Assembly (NCBI RefSeq): GCF_009707515.1
Contig: NZ_WLYI01000032.1
Location: 22,706-86,705 of the forward strand
Length of the DNA: 64,000 nucleotides
Reading direction: 5' to 3'
Source of the DNA: Pseudomonas karstica
GTDB lineage: Bacteria; Pseudomonadota; Gammaproteobacteria; Pseudomonadales; Pseudomonadaceae
The position numbers and the translations under genes are program-made. This document shows, in pieces, positions 35,293 through 42,986 of the stretch. The notes under the pieces were generated by a model. That model was given only the letters and a program-made list of their open reading frames with translations, was not told where the DNA came from and did not search any database. How positions within the stretch are numbered: the first letter of the stretch is position 1; each line of letters starts with the position of its first letter.

Positions 35293-36684
35293 ATGCGCCC
35301 CTACTGGCTCGATCAGGCCCTGAAAACTCAACCCGGCCCGCCCTGCCCGCCGCTGCGCCAGAACACCCGCGCCGATGTCTGCATCGTCGGTGGTGGTTAC
35401 ACCGGTTTGTGGACGGCCATCATGCTCAAGGAACAGAACCCCGAGCTGGACGTGGTCATCGTCGAATCCGACATCTGCGGTGCCGGCGCCAGTGGGCGCA
35501 ACGGCGGCTGCGCACTGTCCTGGTCGGCCAAGTACTTCACCCTGGAGCGCTTGTTCGGCGTCAAAGAGGCCATACGCCTGGTCAAGGAGTCTGAGCAAAG
35601 CATCTACGCCATCGGCAGCTTTTGCGAGAAGTACGCGGTTGATGCCGATTACCGTCTCGATGGCACGCTTTACACGGCGACTAACCGCGCTCAGGTCGGC
35701 TCGACCGACGGAGTGATCGCCGCACTGGAGCGCAATGGCATCAACTCTTTCTCCAAGTGCGTGCTAGCTGACGTGCAGCGGATGGCGGGTTCGACCCGAC
35801 ACGTTGAAGGCTGGTTCTCGCCTGCGGCAGCCAGTGTGCAGCCGGGCAAGCTGGTGCGCGGTCTGCGTCGAGTCGCAATGGAGCTGGGTGTGCGCATCTA
35901 CGAAGGCTCGCCGATGACCGGCTTGGAAGAGGGGCGGCCAGCCATCGTCAACACGCCGAGCGGGAAAGTGACCTGCGATCGGGTCGTGTTGGCGATGAAC
36001 GCCTGGATGGCCCGTGCCTTTCCACAGTTTTCGCGTTCGGTAGCCATCGTCTCCAGTGACATGATCATTACCGAGCCACGACCTGACCTGCTCGAGCGGA
36101 TCGGCCTGACCAGCGGGGTCACAGTGCTCGACTCACGCATCTTCGTGCATTACTACCACAACACCCCGGACGGCCGGATCATGCTCGGCAAAGGTGGCAA
36201 TACCTTCGCCTATGGCGGGCGTATCCTGCCAGTATTTGACCAGCCCTCGCCCTATAAAGGGTTATTGCGCAACACCTTGACTGAGTTCTTTCCAGACTTT
36301 GCCGATGTTGGCATTGCCGCCACATGGAATGGCCCGTCCGATCGTTCAGTCACAGGGCTACCTTTCTTCGGCCGAATGGGCGCAAGCAGCAACATCTTTT
36401 ATGGCTTTGGCTATTCCGGCAGCGGCGTCGGTCCCTGTCATATGGGAGGGCAAATCCTGTCATCGCTGGTTTTGGGGGTGGACAACCCCTGGACACGTTC
36501 ACCGCTGGTGCAGGGTCCGCTCGGCCACTTCCCTCCAGAGCCGATCCGCTACCTTGGCTCGCTGATGGTGCGCAACGCCATTCGCCGCAAGGAGCATGCC
36601 GAGGACCACAACCAGCACCCCCGTCGATTGGATGTGCGCCTGGCGAAATTCGCCGCTGCGGCCGGCAAGTCAGACAAGGGGTAA
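35293..36684 (+). CDS. FAD-dependent amine oxidase-like oxidoreductase (DAO family)
   Basis: 463-residue flavoenzyme of the D-amino-acid-oxidase/PuuB-OrdL group. The Rossmann motif VCIVGGGYTGLWTAI is at about residues 31-45, the family GASGRNGG near 68, and a C-terminal GFGYSGSGVGPCHMGG flavin-binding segment near 375. It should oxidise an amine or N-substituted amino acid to an imine/aldehyde. Neighbours (RidA upstream, GlpT-like transporter downstream, aldehyde dehydrogenase scrap after that) suggest catabolism of an imported amine, possibly a phosphorylated or phosphonate amine because the transporter resembles organophosphate carriers. That substrate is inference. Confidence 0.88.
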   Translation: MRPYWLDQALKTQPGPPCPPLRQNTRADVCIVGGGYTGLWTAIMLKEQNPELDVVIVESDICGAGASGRNGGCALSWSAKYFTLERLFGVKEAIRLVKESEQSIYAIGSFCEKYAVDADYRLDGTLYTATNRAQVGSTDGVIAALERNGINSFSKCVLADVQRMAGSTRHVEGWFSPAAASVQPGKLVRGLRRVAMELGVRIYEGSPMTGLEEGRPAIVNTPSGKVTCDRVVLAMNAWMARAFPQFSRSVAIVSSDMIITEPRPDLLERIGLTSGVTVLDSRIFVHYYHNTPDGRIMLGKGGNTFAYGGRILPVFDQPSPYKGLLRNTLTEFFPDFADVGIAATWNGPSDRSVTGLPFFGRMGASSNIFYGFGYSGSGVGPCHMGGQILSSLVLGVDNPWTRSPLVQGPLGHFPPEPIRYLGSLMVRNAIRRKEHAEDHNQHPRRLDVRLAKFAAAAGKSDKG

Positions 36685-36804
36685 CGCACCGGTCACTCAA
36701 CGAAACTTCACGCCCACCCTGCGTGGAGAGATTTTCTGCACCTAAAACAAAAATAAAACCCATGATTTTGCGCTGTCTGGCACCACATACGGGATCAGAA
36801 CACC

Positions 36805-38148
36805 ATGAATAAGAACGCTACAAGCCCTCTCGCAACCGGCTGGAAATCGCTCCAGCGTTGGCGCGTGCAAGTTTTCCTCATCACCTGGGTGGCCTATGCC
36901 GCCTTCTACTTCACCCGCAAAGCTTTTTCTGTTGCCAAATTGGGTATTGGCGAAGACCAGGACTTCGTGCTTGAAAAGGCCATGATGGCCAATCTCGACT
37001 CCATCTATCTAGCCGCTTATGCATTGGGGCAGTTTCTTTGGGGCAGCTTTTCTGACCGTTTCGGTCCAAGGGTTGTGGTACTGAGCGGGCTCGTCATCTC
37101 GGCCCTCGCCGCGCTGCTCATGGGTACTTACGCCACCTTGCCGGTCTTCGCCTCCTGCATGCTAATCCAGGGCCTTGCCCAGTCTACTGGTTGGTCTGGT
37201 CTATGCAAGAACGTCGGCAGCTTCTTCAGCACCAGCGAACGTGGCCGCGTACTGGGTTACTGGAGCACCTCCTACGCCTTCGGTGGCCTGGTTGCAACGC
37301 CGTTTGCCGGTTGGTGGGCCTACAACGCTTACCATGACTGGCGCATGGCGTTCATCAGCAGCGCCATCGTGGTACTGGTGGTTGCGGTGTTGTTTTTTTT
37401 CCTCCAGCGCAACCAGCCAGAAGACGTCGGGCTGCCTGCGGTCGAGATCGAAATCGAACCCGTCAGCAAGGTCACAGTTGTGCGCGAAAGTATGTGGGCC
37501 GGCTTGCGCACGGTGATGAAAAATCGAACCGTGCTGGTGCTCGGCCTTGCCTATTTCATGCTCAAGCCAGCGCGCTATGCCATCCTCCTGTGGGGGCCAG
37601 TGATTATCTACGAACGGATGCCTGAGATTGGCAAAGTGGCCTCGGCAATTGTCCCCACCGCTTTTGAACTGGCAGGTCTGATAGGTCCTATCCTCATCGG
37701 TATCGCATCGGATAAGTACTTCGGCGCCCGCCGTATACCGGTCTGCGTCCTGAGCCTGGTTGCCCTCACGGTATGTCTCGGGCTGTTCGTTCCCGCCATG
37801 CAGAGCGGCAGTCTTTACATGGTGGTCGGCCTGCTATTCATGATGGGCCTGACGCTCTACGGACCGGATTCAATGCTCGGCGGCTCGGCCGCGATTGACT
37901 TCGGTAGCAAGGACGGAGCGGCCTCCGCCGCAGGCTTCGTAAACGGCTGTGGTTCGATAGGTGCGATCCTCGGCGGCTTGCTGCCAGGTTACTTCGATAC
38001 CATCACTGTGTTCCTGGTATTCACCGCCTCTGCACTTCTGGCCAGCTTGATGTTGGTGCCGTTTTGGAACAGCCGCCCTAAAACAGTAGAAATGGAGGAG
38101 TTAACCTCGGCTCCGGTGCAACCGGTCATTGTCGGCGCCAACTCCTGA
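36805..38148 (+). CDS. MFS transporter, organophosphate:phosphate antiporter (GlpT/UhpT-like)
   Basis: 447-residue, 12-helix inner-membrane carrier. The N-terminal WRVQVFLITWVAYAAFYFTRKAFSVAK segment (broken here as WRVQVFLITWVAYAAF then YFTRKAFSVAK) and the WGSFSDRFGPR loop are typical of GlpT/UhpT, with QSTGWSGLCKNVGSFFS further on. Substrates in this family are organic phosphates exchanged for phosphate. It ends the three-gene block with RidA and the FAD oxidase, 120 bp after the latter. Within the family I cannot tell the substrate. Confidence 0.88.
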   Translation: MNKNATSPLATGWKSLQRWRVQVFLITWVAYAAFYFTRKAFSVAKLGIGEDQDFVLEKAMMANLDSIYLAAYALGQFLWGSFSDRFGPRVVVLSGLVISALAALLMGTYATLPVFASCMLIQGLAQSTGWSGLCKNVGSFFSTSERGRVLGYWSTSYAFGGLVATPFAGWWAYNAYHDWRMAFISSAIVVLVVAVLFFFLQRNQPEDVGLPAVEIEIEPVSKVTVVRESMWAGLRTVMKNRTVLVLGLAYFMLKPARYAILLWGPVIIYERMPEIGKVASAIVPTAFELAGLIGPILIGIASDKYFGARRIPVCVLSLVALTVCLGLFVPAMQSGSLYMVVGLLFMMGLTLYGPDSMLGGSAAIDFGSKDGAASAAGFVNGCGSIGAILGGLLPGYFDTITVFLVFTASALLASLMLVPFWNSRPKTVEMEELTSAPVQPVIVGANS

Positions 38149-38175
38149 ACTCGAACCCACCCATTATCCATCCAT

Positions 38176-38270
38176 GAACCACTGGACGTGGTCGGGCAGA
38201 CCACCCCGTGGAACCTCCCGATCCTGCCTGATGGCTGCCTGGAAACCCGCCCCGGCCCTGGCGGCCATCA
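38176..38270 (+). pseudogene. frameshifted fragment of an aldehyde dehydrogenase
   Basis: One frame reads EPLDVVGQTTPWNLPI and, after a one-base shift, the next reads LMAAWKPAPALAA. Together they match the aldehyde dehydrogenase cofactor-binding stretch (EPVGVVGQITPWNFPLLMAAWKLAPALAA in the family, split by about one base here). Only about 30 codons remain; nothing on either side is recognisable. It lies 27 bp after the transporter stop and 105 bp before the end of rnhA, at the right border of the inserted block. Confidence 0.65.
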
Positions 38271-38375
38271 GGGTTCAGCGCCCAACGGTTCGGTGCATTT
38301 CAACGGGCGGGCATTAACTCCTCATCCAACCAGAGGCCCAAGGAAGGCCTGAGGCCTTCAGCGCTTGAGCCTTGA

Positions 38376-38828
38376 TCAGCTCTGCTTGTAGCCGCGCACG
38401 TCATCCACGCCACGGTTGGCCAACTGGTCAGCCCGTTCGTTGCCAGGATGGCCGATATGGCCGCGCACCCATTTCCAGGTGATGTTATGGCGATTGCATT
38501 GCTCGTCGAGCAACTGCCACAGGTCGGCATTCTTCACGGGTTCTTTGGCTGCCGTTTTCCAGCCGCGCTTTTTCCAGTTGACCATCCATTCGTTGATGCC
38601 CTTCATGACGTACTGGGAGTCGGTCACCAGCAACACGTCACAACGGCGCTTGAGCTCTTCGAGGCCGCGAATGGCGCCCATCAATTCCATGCGATTATTG
38701 GTGGTATTGGCTTCGCCGCCCCACAGTTCCTTCTCCACGCCCTTGCACACCAGCAAGGCGCCCCAGCCGCCAGGGCCAGGATTGCCCTTGCAGGCGCCAT
38801 CGGTGAAGAGTTCTACGCTATCGGTCAT
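38376..38828 (-). CDS. rnhA: ribonuclease HI
   Basis: 150-residue RNase HI, which cuts RNA in RNA-DNA hybrids. Catalytic residues are in FTDGACKGNPGPGGWG (Asp near 9), NNRMELMG (Glu near 47), VTDSQYV (Asp near 69) and GNERADQLA (Asp near 134). Start ATG 38828; an alternative ATG at 38840 would add MDIA. Part of a minus-strand pair with the upstream methyltransferase gene. dnaQ, usually next downstream, is displaced by the inserted block. Confidence 0.97.
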   Translation of the reverse strand: MTDSVELFTDGACKGNPGPGGWGALLVCKGVEKELWGGEANTTNNRMELMGAIRGLEELKRRCDVLLVTDSQYVMKGINEWMVNWKKRGWKTAAKEPVKNADLWQLLDEQCNRHNITWKWVRGHIGHPGNERADQLANRGVDDVRGYKQS

Positions 38829-38916
38829 TGCAATATCCATTCGAAAAGGCTGCCGATTAACGACCGACAGACCCCAAGACCGAGAAGCTCGGCCTGAAAC
38901 CAAAAAGAGAGTTCTA

Positions 38917-39672
38917 CTACTCGCTGGTGTGACGATTGACCTTGGCCATCGGCATCGGTACCAGTTTGCCCATGGGCTCACGCCGCACCTGGCGTACGGG
39001 CCGCAGCCCGACCACAATCTTGCGCGCCACCAGCAAGTAGAAACCACCGCCAGACAGTTGCCAGGCACCGGCCCTGCGCTCCCAGCCGGCCAGCCGGCCC
39101 TGCCACTTGGCGGACGATAGCGGCGGACGATAGCACCCGAAGCGGCGTTTCTCCAGCGCAAAGCCCAGCAGGTTCAACCAGTCGCTGACCCGTGAAGGCG
39201 AGATGCAACGCGCCTGGCGTAACCCGTCATGGGCGAAGAAATGACGCAAGCCCCAACCGCTCCAGGGGTTGATGCCAATGATCAGCAAATGGCCACCCGG
39301 ACGCACGCTACTGGCAGCTTCGCGCAATAGTCCGTGGGGCGACAGGCAGAAATCCAGGCCATGCTGCAACACCACCACATCGGCCGCATGCTCGCTCAAT
39401 GGCCAGGCCTGCTCCTCGCAGACGATCTCCACCCCTGGCAAGGGTGCTCCCAGTCGCACATTGCGTTGTACCTGGGGTGCAACCGGCGGGTTTTGTGCCG
39501 AGGGGCCGTAATGCACCAGGTATCCACCAAAAAACCGGCCCAGTTCGTCATCGAGCATGCGCCGCTCTTCATCCAGCAGAAATTGCCCGATAGGCCCCGA
39601 CAACCAGTCACGGGCTGCGCCGATCAAAGCCAGCCACTCAGGATCGGCCTGGGCGAACGCTTTATCAGTCAT
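38917..39672 (-). CDS. SAM-dependent methyltransferase
   Basis: 251-residue class I methyltransferase-like protein. An early acidic/SAM-binding region around GVEIVCEEQAWPLSEHAADVV and a following VVLQHGLDFCLSPHGLLREA with RPGGHLLIIGINPWS (motif near residues 120-135) fit the methyltransferase 11 fold. The usual GxGxG motif I is not evident, which is typical of this Pseudomonas gloB-rnhA neighbour. Substrate unknown. Start ATG 39672; divergent from gloB with 65 bp between. Confidence 0.85.
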   Translation of the reverse strand: MTDKAFAQADPEWLALIGAARDWLSGPIGQFLLDEERRMLDDELGRFFGGYLVHYGPSAQNPPVAPQVQRNVRLGAPLPGVEIVCEEQAWPLSEHAADVVVLQHGLDFCLSPHGLLREAASSVRPGGHLLIIGINPWSGWGLRHFFAHDGLRQARCISPSRVSDWLNLLGFALEKRRFGCYRPPLSSAKWQGRLAGWERRAGAWQLSGGGFYLLVARKIVVGLRPVRQVRREPMGKLVPMPMAKVNRHTSE

Positions 39673-39737
39673 TGCATTCTCCAACTCGCCAAGACGTTCT
39701 AAGATGCACCAATGTGTTCAGCTTGGCGAATCAAAGA

Positions 39738-40505
39738 ATGATACAGATCAGTGCCCTGCCCGCCTTCACCGATAACTACATCTGGTTGTTACAGGATCAT
39801 CGCAGCCACCGCTGCGCCGTGGTCGACCCCGGCGATGCCGCGCCCGTCCTCGCCTGGCTCGAGCAACATCCGCAATGGACGCTCAGCGATATCCTGGTGA
39901 CGCACCACCACCATGATCATGTCGGCGGTGTCGAACAACTGAAAAGCGTTTGCGGGGCGATGGTATACGGCCCGGCAAATGAACACATTCCGGCCCGGGA
40001 TATCGCCCTGAACGATAACGACCGCATCAACGTGCTGGGCTGGGACTTCGACGTCTTCGCTGTGCCCGGCCATACCCTGGGCCATATCGCCTTTTACCAT
40101 CATGGCCAGTTGTTCTGCGGCGACACCTTGTTTGCCGCCGGTTGCGGTCGCCTGTTCGAGGGCACGCCAGAACAAATGTATACCTCCCTGGAACGCTTGG
40201 CCGCCCTGCCAGCCGACACGCTGGTCTACTGCACCCACGAATACACACAAAGTAACCTGAGATTTGCCCAAGCCGTGGAGCCGACCAACGCCGACATCGC
40301 CGAACGGCTGAAAAACGTCAGCCAACTGCGGGCCAACGCCAAGATGACCCTGCCTTCGACCCTGGCCCTGGAAAAACTCACCAACCCGTTCCTGCGCACT
40401 GCCGAAACATCTGTTAAAGAAAAAGCGGACGAACGGAATGGGCGCAATAACCAGTCCGGGAGTGATGTGTTTGCTAGCTTGCGGTCGTGGAAAGATACGT
40501 TCTAA
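39738..40505 (+). CDS. gloB: hydroxyacylglutathione hydrolase (glyoxalase II)
   Basis: 255-residue metallo-beta-lactamase-fold enzyme that hydrolyses S-lactoylglutathione to lactate and glutathione in methylglyoxal detoxification. The binuclear metal motif THHHHDH is at about residues 53-59, with further ligands in VPGHTLGH and GDTLFAAGCGR, and a C-terminal NPFLR segment. Start ATG 39738 (MIQISALPAFTDNYIW) with AAAGA upstream. Followed by mltD after 98 bp, an arrangement shared with other gammaproteobacteria. Confidence 0.96.
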   Translation: MIQISALPAFTDNYIWLLQDHRSHRCAVVDPGDAAPVLAWLEQHPQWTLSDILVTHHHHDHVGGVEQLKSVCGAMVYGPANEHIPARDIALNDNDRINVLGWDFDVFAVPGHTLGHIAFYHHGQLFCGDTLFAAGCGRLFEGTPEQMYTSLERLAALPADTLVYCTHEYTQSNLRFAQAVEPTNADIAERLKNVSQLRANAKMTLPSTLALEKLTNPFLRTAETSVKEKADERNGRNNQSGSDVFASLRSWKDTF

Positions 40506-40603
40506 GAAGAAGGATTCTGATACGGAATTTCTGAATGGTTGACCGGAACCAAAGCGCTTTCTAGAATCGCCCGACATTTTTGCCCGGAACTTACTTCCAG
40601 CCA

Positions 40604-42007
40604 ATGTCGTCATCTATTCGTAAATCCAACTATTCAGACGCATTGACCCGCTTGGCTCAAGCCATAGCGGTTGGTGTCTGCGCAACTCTGGCAGGCTGCC
40701 AAACGACCCATTTTGCTGCACAAACCACCGTGCAACCCAAACCGAATCTTACCGCCAAGATCAAGCAAAAACCCCTTTGGCTATCAGAGAAGCCAAGCCC
40801 CCAGGAGCCCCAGGATGTCTGGGAACGCATGCGCCAGGGGTTCCAATTGCAGGATGGGGCGGGCGTCAACCCGCGCATTGAGCAGCAACGCTTGTGGTTC
40901 GCCAGCAACCCGTCCTTTCTGGAGAATGCCGGCGAACGCGGCAGCCTCTACATTCATTACATCGTCGAGCGTCTTGAAGAGCGCAATATGCCTCTGGAAC
41001 TGGCGCTGCTGCCAGTGATTGAAAGTGCCTACAACCCGATGGCCTATTCACGCAGCAATGCGGTCGGCTTGTGGCAATTCATTCCTTCCACCGGGCGCTA
41101 CTTCAACCTGCGCCAGACCAGCGCCTATGATGGTCGCCGCGATATCACTGCCTCCACCACTGCTGCCCTGGACTATCTGACACGTCTGCATGACATGTTC
41201 AACGGCGACTGGTTGTTGGCCCTGGCGGCTTATAACGCGGGTGAAGGCACGGTCAGCCGGGCTATCGAGCGTAACGAGAAGCTCGGCCTGCCGACCGACT
41301 ACTGGAACCTGCCACTGCCCCAGGAAACCAAGGACTACGTGCCCAAGTTCCTGGCGCTGTCCCAAGTGGTACTGGCTCCCGAGGCCTACGGCGTCAACCT
41401 GAACCCGATTGCCAATACGCCGTACTTTGAAGTGGTCGAAGTCAAGCAAAGCATGGACCTGTCACGGGTTGCCGCGCTGGCACAGATCGACGAAGACGAA
41501 TTGTTCCAGCTCAACCCGGCCCTGAAGCAACGCACCACCCTGGATGGCCCGCAACACTTGCTGGTACCCACGTCCAAGGCGCAATTGCTGGCCAGCAGCC
41601 TGTCGGCAATGAACCCGGAAGAACTTCTCAGCATGCGCCCCAAAAAAGCGCTGTTCGACGAAGTTGAACACAAGGCAGTCGCCGGACGCACTCGCAGCTA
41701 CAAGATCAAGAGTGGGGACAACCTGACGCTGATCGCCAAGGCCAACAAGGTAAGCGTTCATGACCTGCAACGCTGGAACAAGCTCAATGGCCAGTCTCTA
41801 AAGGTAGGCCAGACCCTGGTGATGCAAGACACCCGCAAGCGGGTGGCCAACAGGAAGCCAGTGCAGTACAAGGTCAAGAAGGGTGACTCGCTGTACGTCG
41901 TCGCCAAGCGTTTCAACGTCAAGATGCAACATCTCAAGCGTTGGAACCCGCGCACCAGCCAGGCGTTGAAGCCAGGGCAGATGCTGGTGGTTTCCGGGCC
42001 GAGATAA
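40604..42007 (+). CDS. mltD: membrane-bound lytic murein transglycosylase D
   Basis: 467-residue outer-membrane lipoprotein that cleaves peptidoglycan glycan strands. Lipobox LAGC ends the signal peptide (Cys near residue 31). The SLT domain (about 105-230) has catalytic Glu in LLPVIESAYNP and the SNAVGLWQFIPSTGR and AYNAGEG signatures. Two LysM domains follow near residues 365-408 and 425-467 (KSGDNLTLIAKANKVS and KKGDSLYVVAKRFNV). Start ATG 40604. The stop codon is immediately followed by a tandem repeat array. Confidence 0.96.
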   Translation: MSSSIRKSNYSDALTRLAQAIAVGVCATLAGCQTTHFAAQTTVQPKPNLTAKIKQKPLWLSEKPSPQEPQDVWERMRQGFQLQDGAGVNPRIEQQRLWFASNPSFLENAGERGSLYIHYIVERLEERNMPLELALLPVIESAYNPMAYSRSNAVGLWQFIPSTGRYFNLRQTSAYDGRRDITASTTAALDYLTRLHDMFNGDWLLALAAYNAGEGTVSRAIERNEKLGLPTDYWNLPLPQETKDYVPKFLALSQVVLAPEAYGVNLNPIANTPYFEVVEVKQSMDLSRVAALAQIDEDELFQLNPALKQRTTLDGPQHLLVPTSKAQLLASSLSAMNPEELLSMRPKKALFDEVEHKAVAGRTRSYKIKSGDNLTLIAKANKVSVHDLQRWNKLNGQSLKVGQTLVMQDTRKRVANRKPVQYKVKKGDSLYVVAKRFNVKMQHLKRWNPRTSQALKPGQMLVVSGPR

Positions 42008-42885
42008 CATCCGCTGCCGAGGCACGAGGCTGCGATAAGGGCCGAAGGACCTTCGGCAATCTCAAGGCCCAAACGACTGCTGCGCAGCCGATCGCAGGCT
42101 GCGCCAGCGGCTACAAGTGATCGACGCGGTCCTTGTAGCCGCTGCCGAGGCACGAGGCTGCGATAAGGGCCGCAGGACCTTCAGCAATTTCAAGGCCCCG
42201 GCGACTGCTACGCAGCCGATCGCAGGCTGCGCCAGCGGCTACAAGTAATCGGTGCGGTCCTTGTAGCCGCTGCCGAGGCACGAGGCTGCGATAAGGGCCG
42301 AAGGACCTTCAGCAATTTCAAGGCCCCGGCGACTGCTGCGCAGCCGATCGCAGGCTGCACCAGCGGCTACAAGTGATCGGTGCGGTCCTTGTAGCCGCTG
42401 CCGAGGCACGAGGCTGCGATAAGGGCCGAAGGACCTTCAGCAATTTCAAGGCCCCGGCGACTGCTGCGCAGCCGATCGCAGGCTGCGCCAGCGGCTACAA
42501 GTGATCGGCGCGGTCCTTGTAGCCGCTGCCGAGGCACGAGGCTGCGATAAGGGCCGCAGGACCTTCGGCAATCTCAAGGCCCAAACGACTGCTGCGCAGC
42601 CGATCGCAGGCTGCGCCAGCGGCTACAAGTGATCGGCGCGGTCCTTGTAGCCGCTGCCGAGGCACGAGGCTGCGATAAGGGCCGAAGGACCTTCAGCAAT
42701 TTCAAGGCCCCGGCGACTGCTGCGCAGCCGATCGCAGGCTGCGCCAGCGGCTACAGGTAATCGGTGCGGTCCTTGTAGCCGCTGCCGAGGCACGAGGCTG
42801 CGATAAGGGCCGCAGGACCTTCGGCAATCTCAAGGCCCAAACGACTGCTGCGCAGCCGATCGCAGGCTGCGCCAGCGGCTACAGG
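42006..42885. repeat. tandem array of 128 bp inverted-repeat units (array 2)
   Basis: Seven units start at about 42006, 42134, 42262, 42390, 42518, 42646 and 42774, each exactly 128 bp apart. Units read TGTAGCCGCTGCCGAGGCAC to CAGCGGCTACA plus a linker ending GTGCGGTCCT or similar, and are the same family as array 1 but with another linker. Two variants occur (one with CTCAAGGCCCAAACGACTG, one with TTCAAGGCCCCGGCGACTG) in the order X-Y-Y-Y-X-Y-X. The array fills most of the 979 bp between mltD and the first yejA; the remaining ~100 bp should carry the yejA promoter. Confidence 0.92.
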
Positions 42886-42986
42886 TTTGCCTGTCACAAC
42901 CGTTTGGGAGATAGTCTTTTTCCTGCCGGAACAAGCTGTTACTGTACCGATCATAAAGCCCAAGCCGCCTGGATCGGATCTCTGAC

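Noticed and set aside
42006..42885. CRISPR array
   Set aside because: Repeat length is ~110 bp with constant linkers rather than unique spacers, there are no cas genes, and units are internally palindromic.
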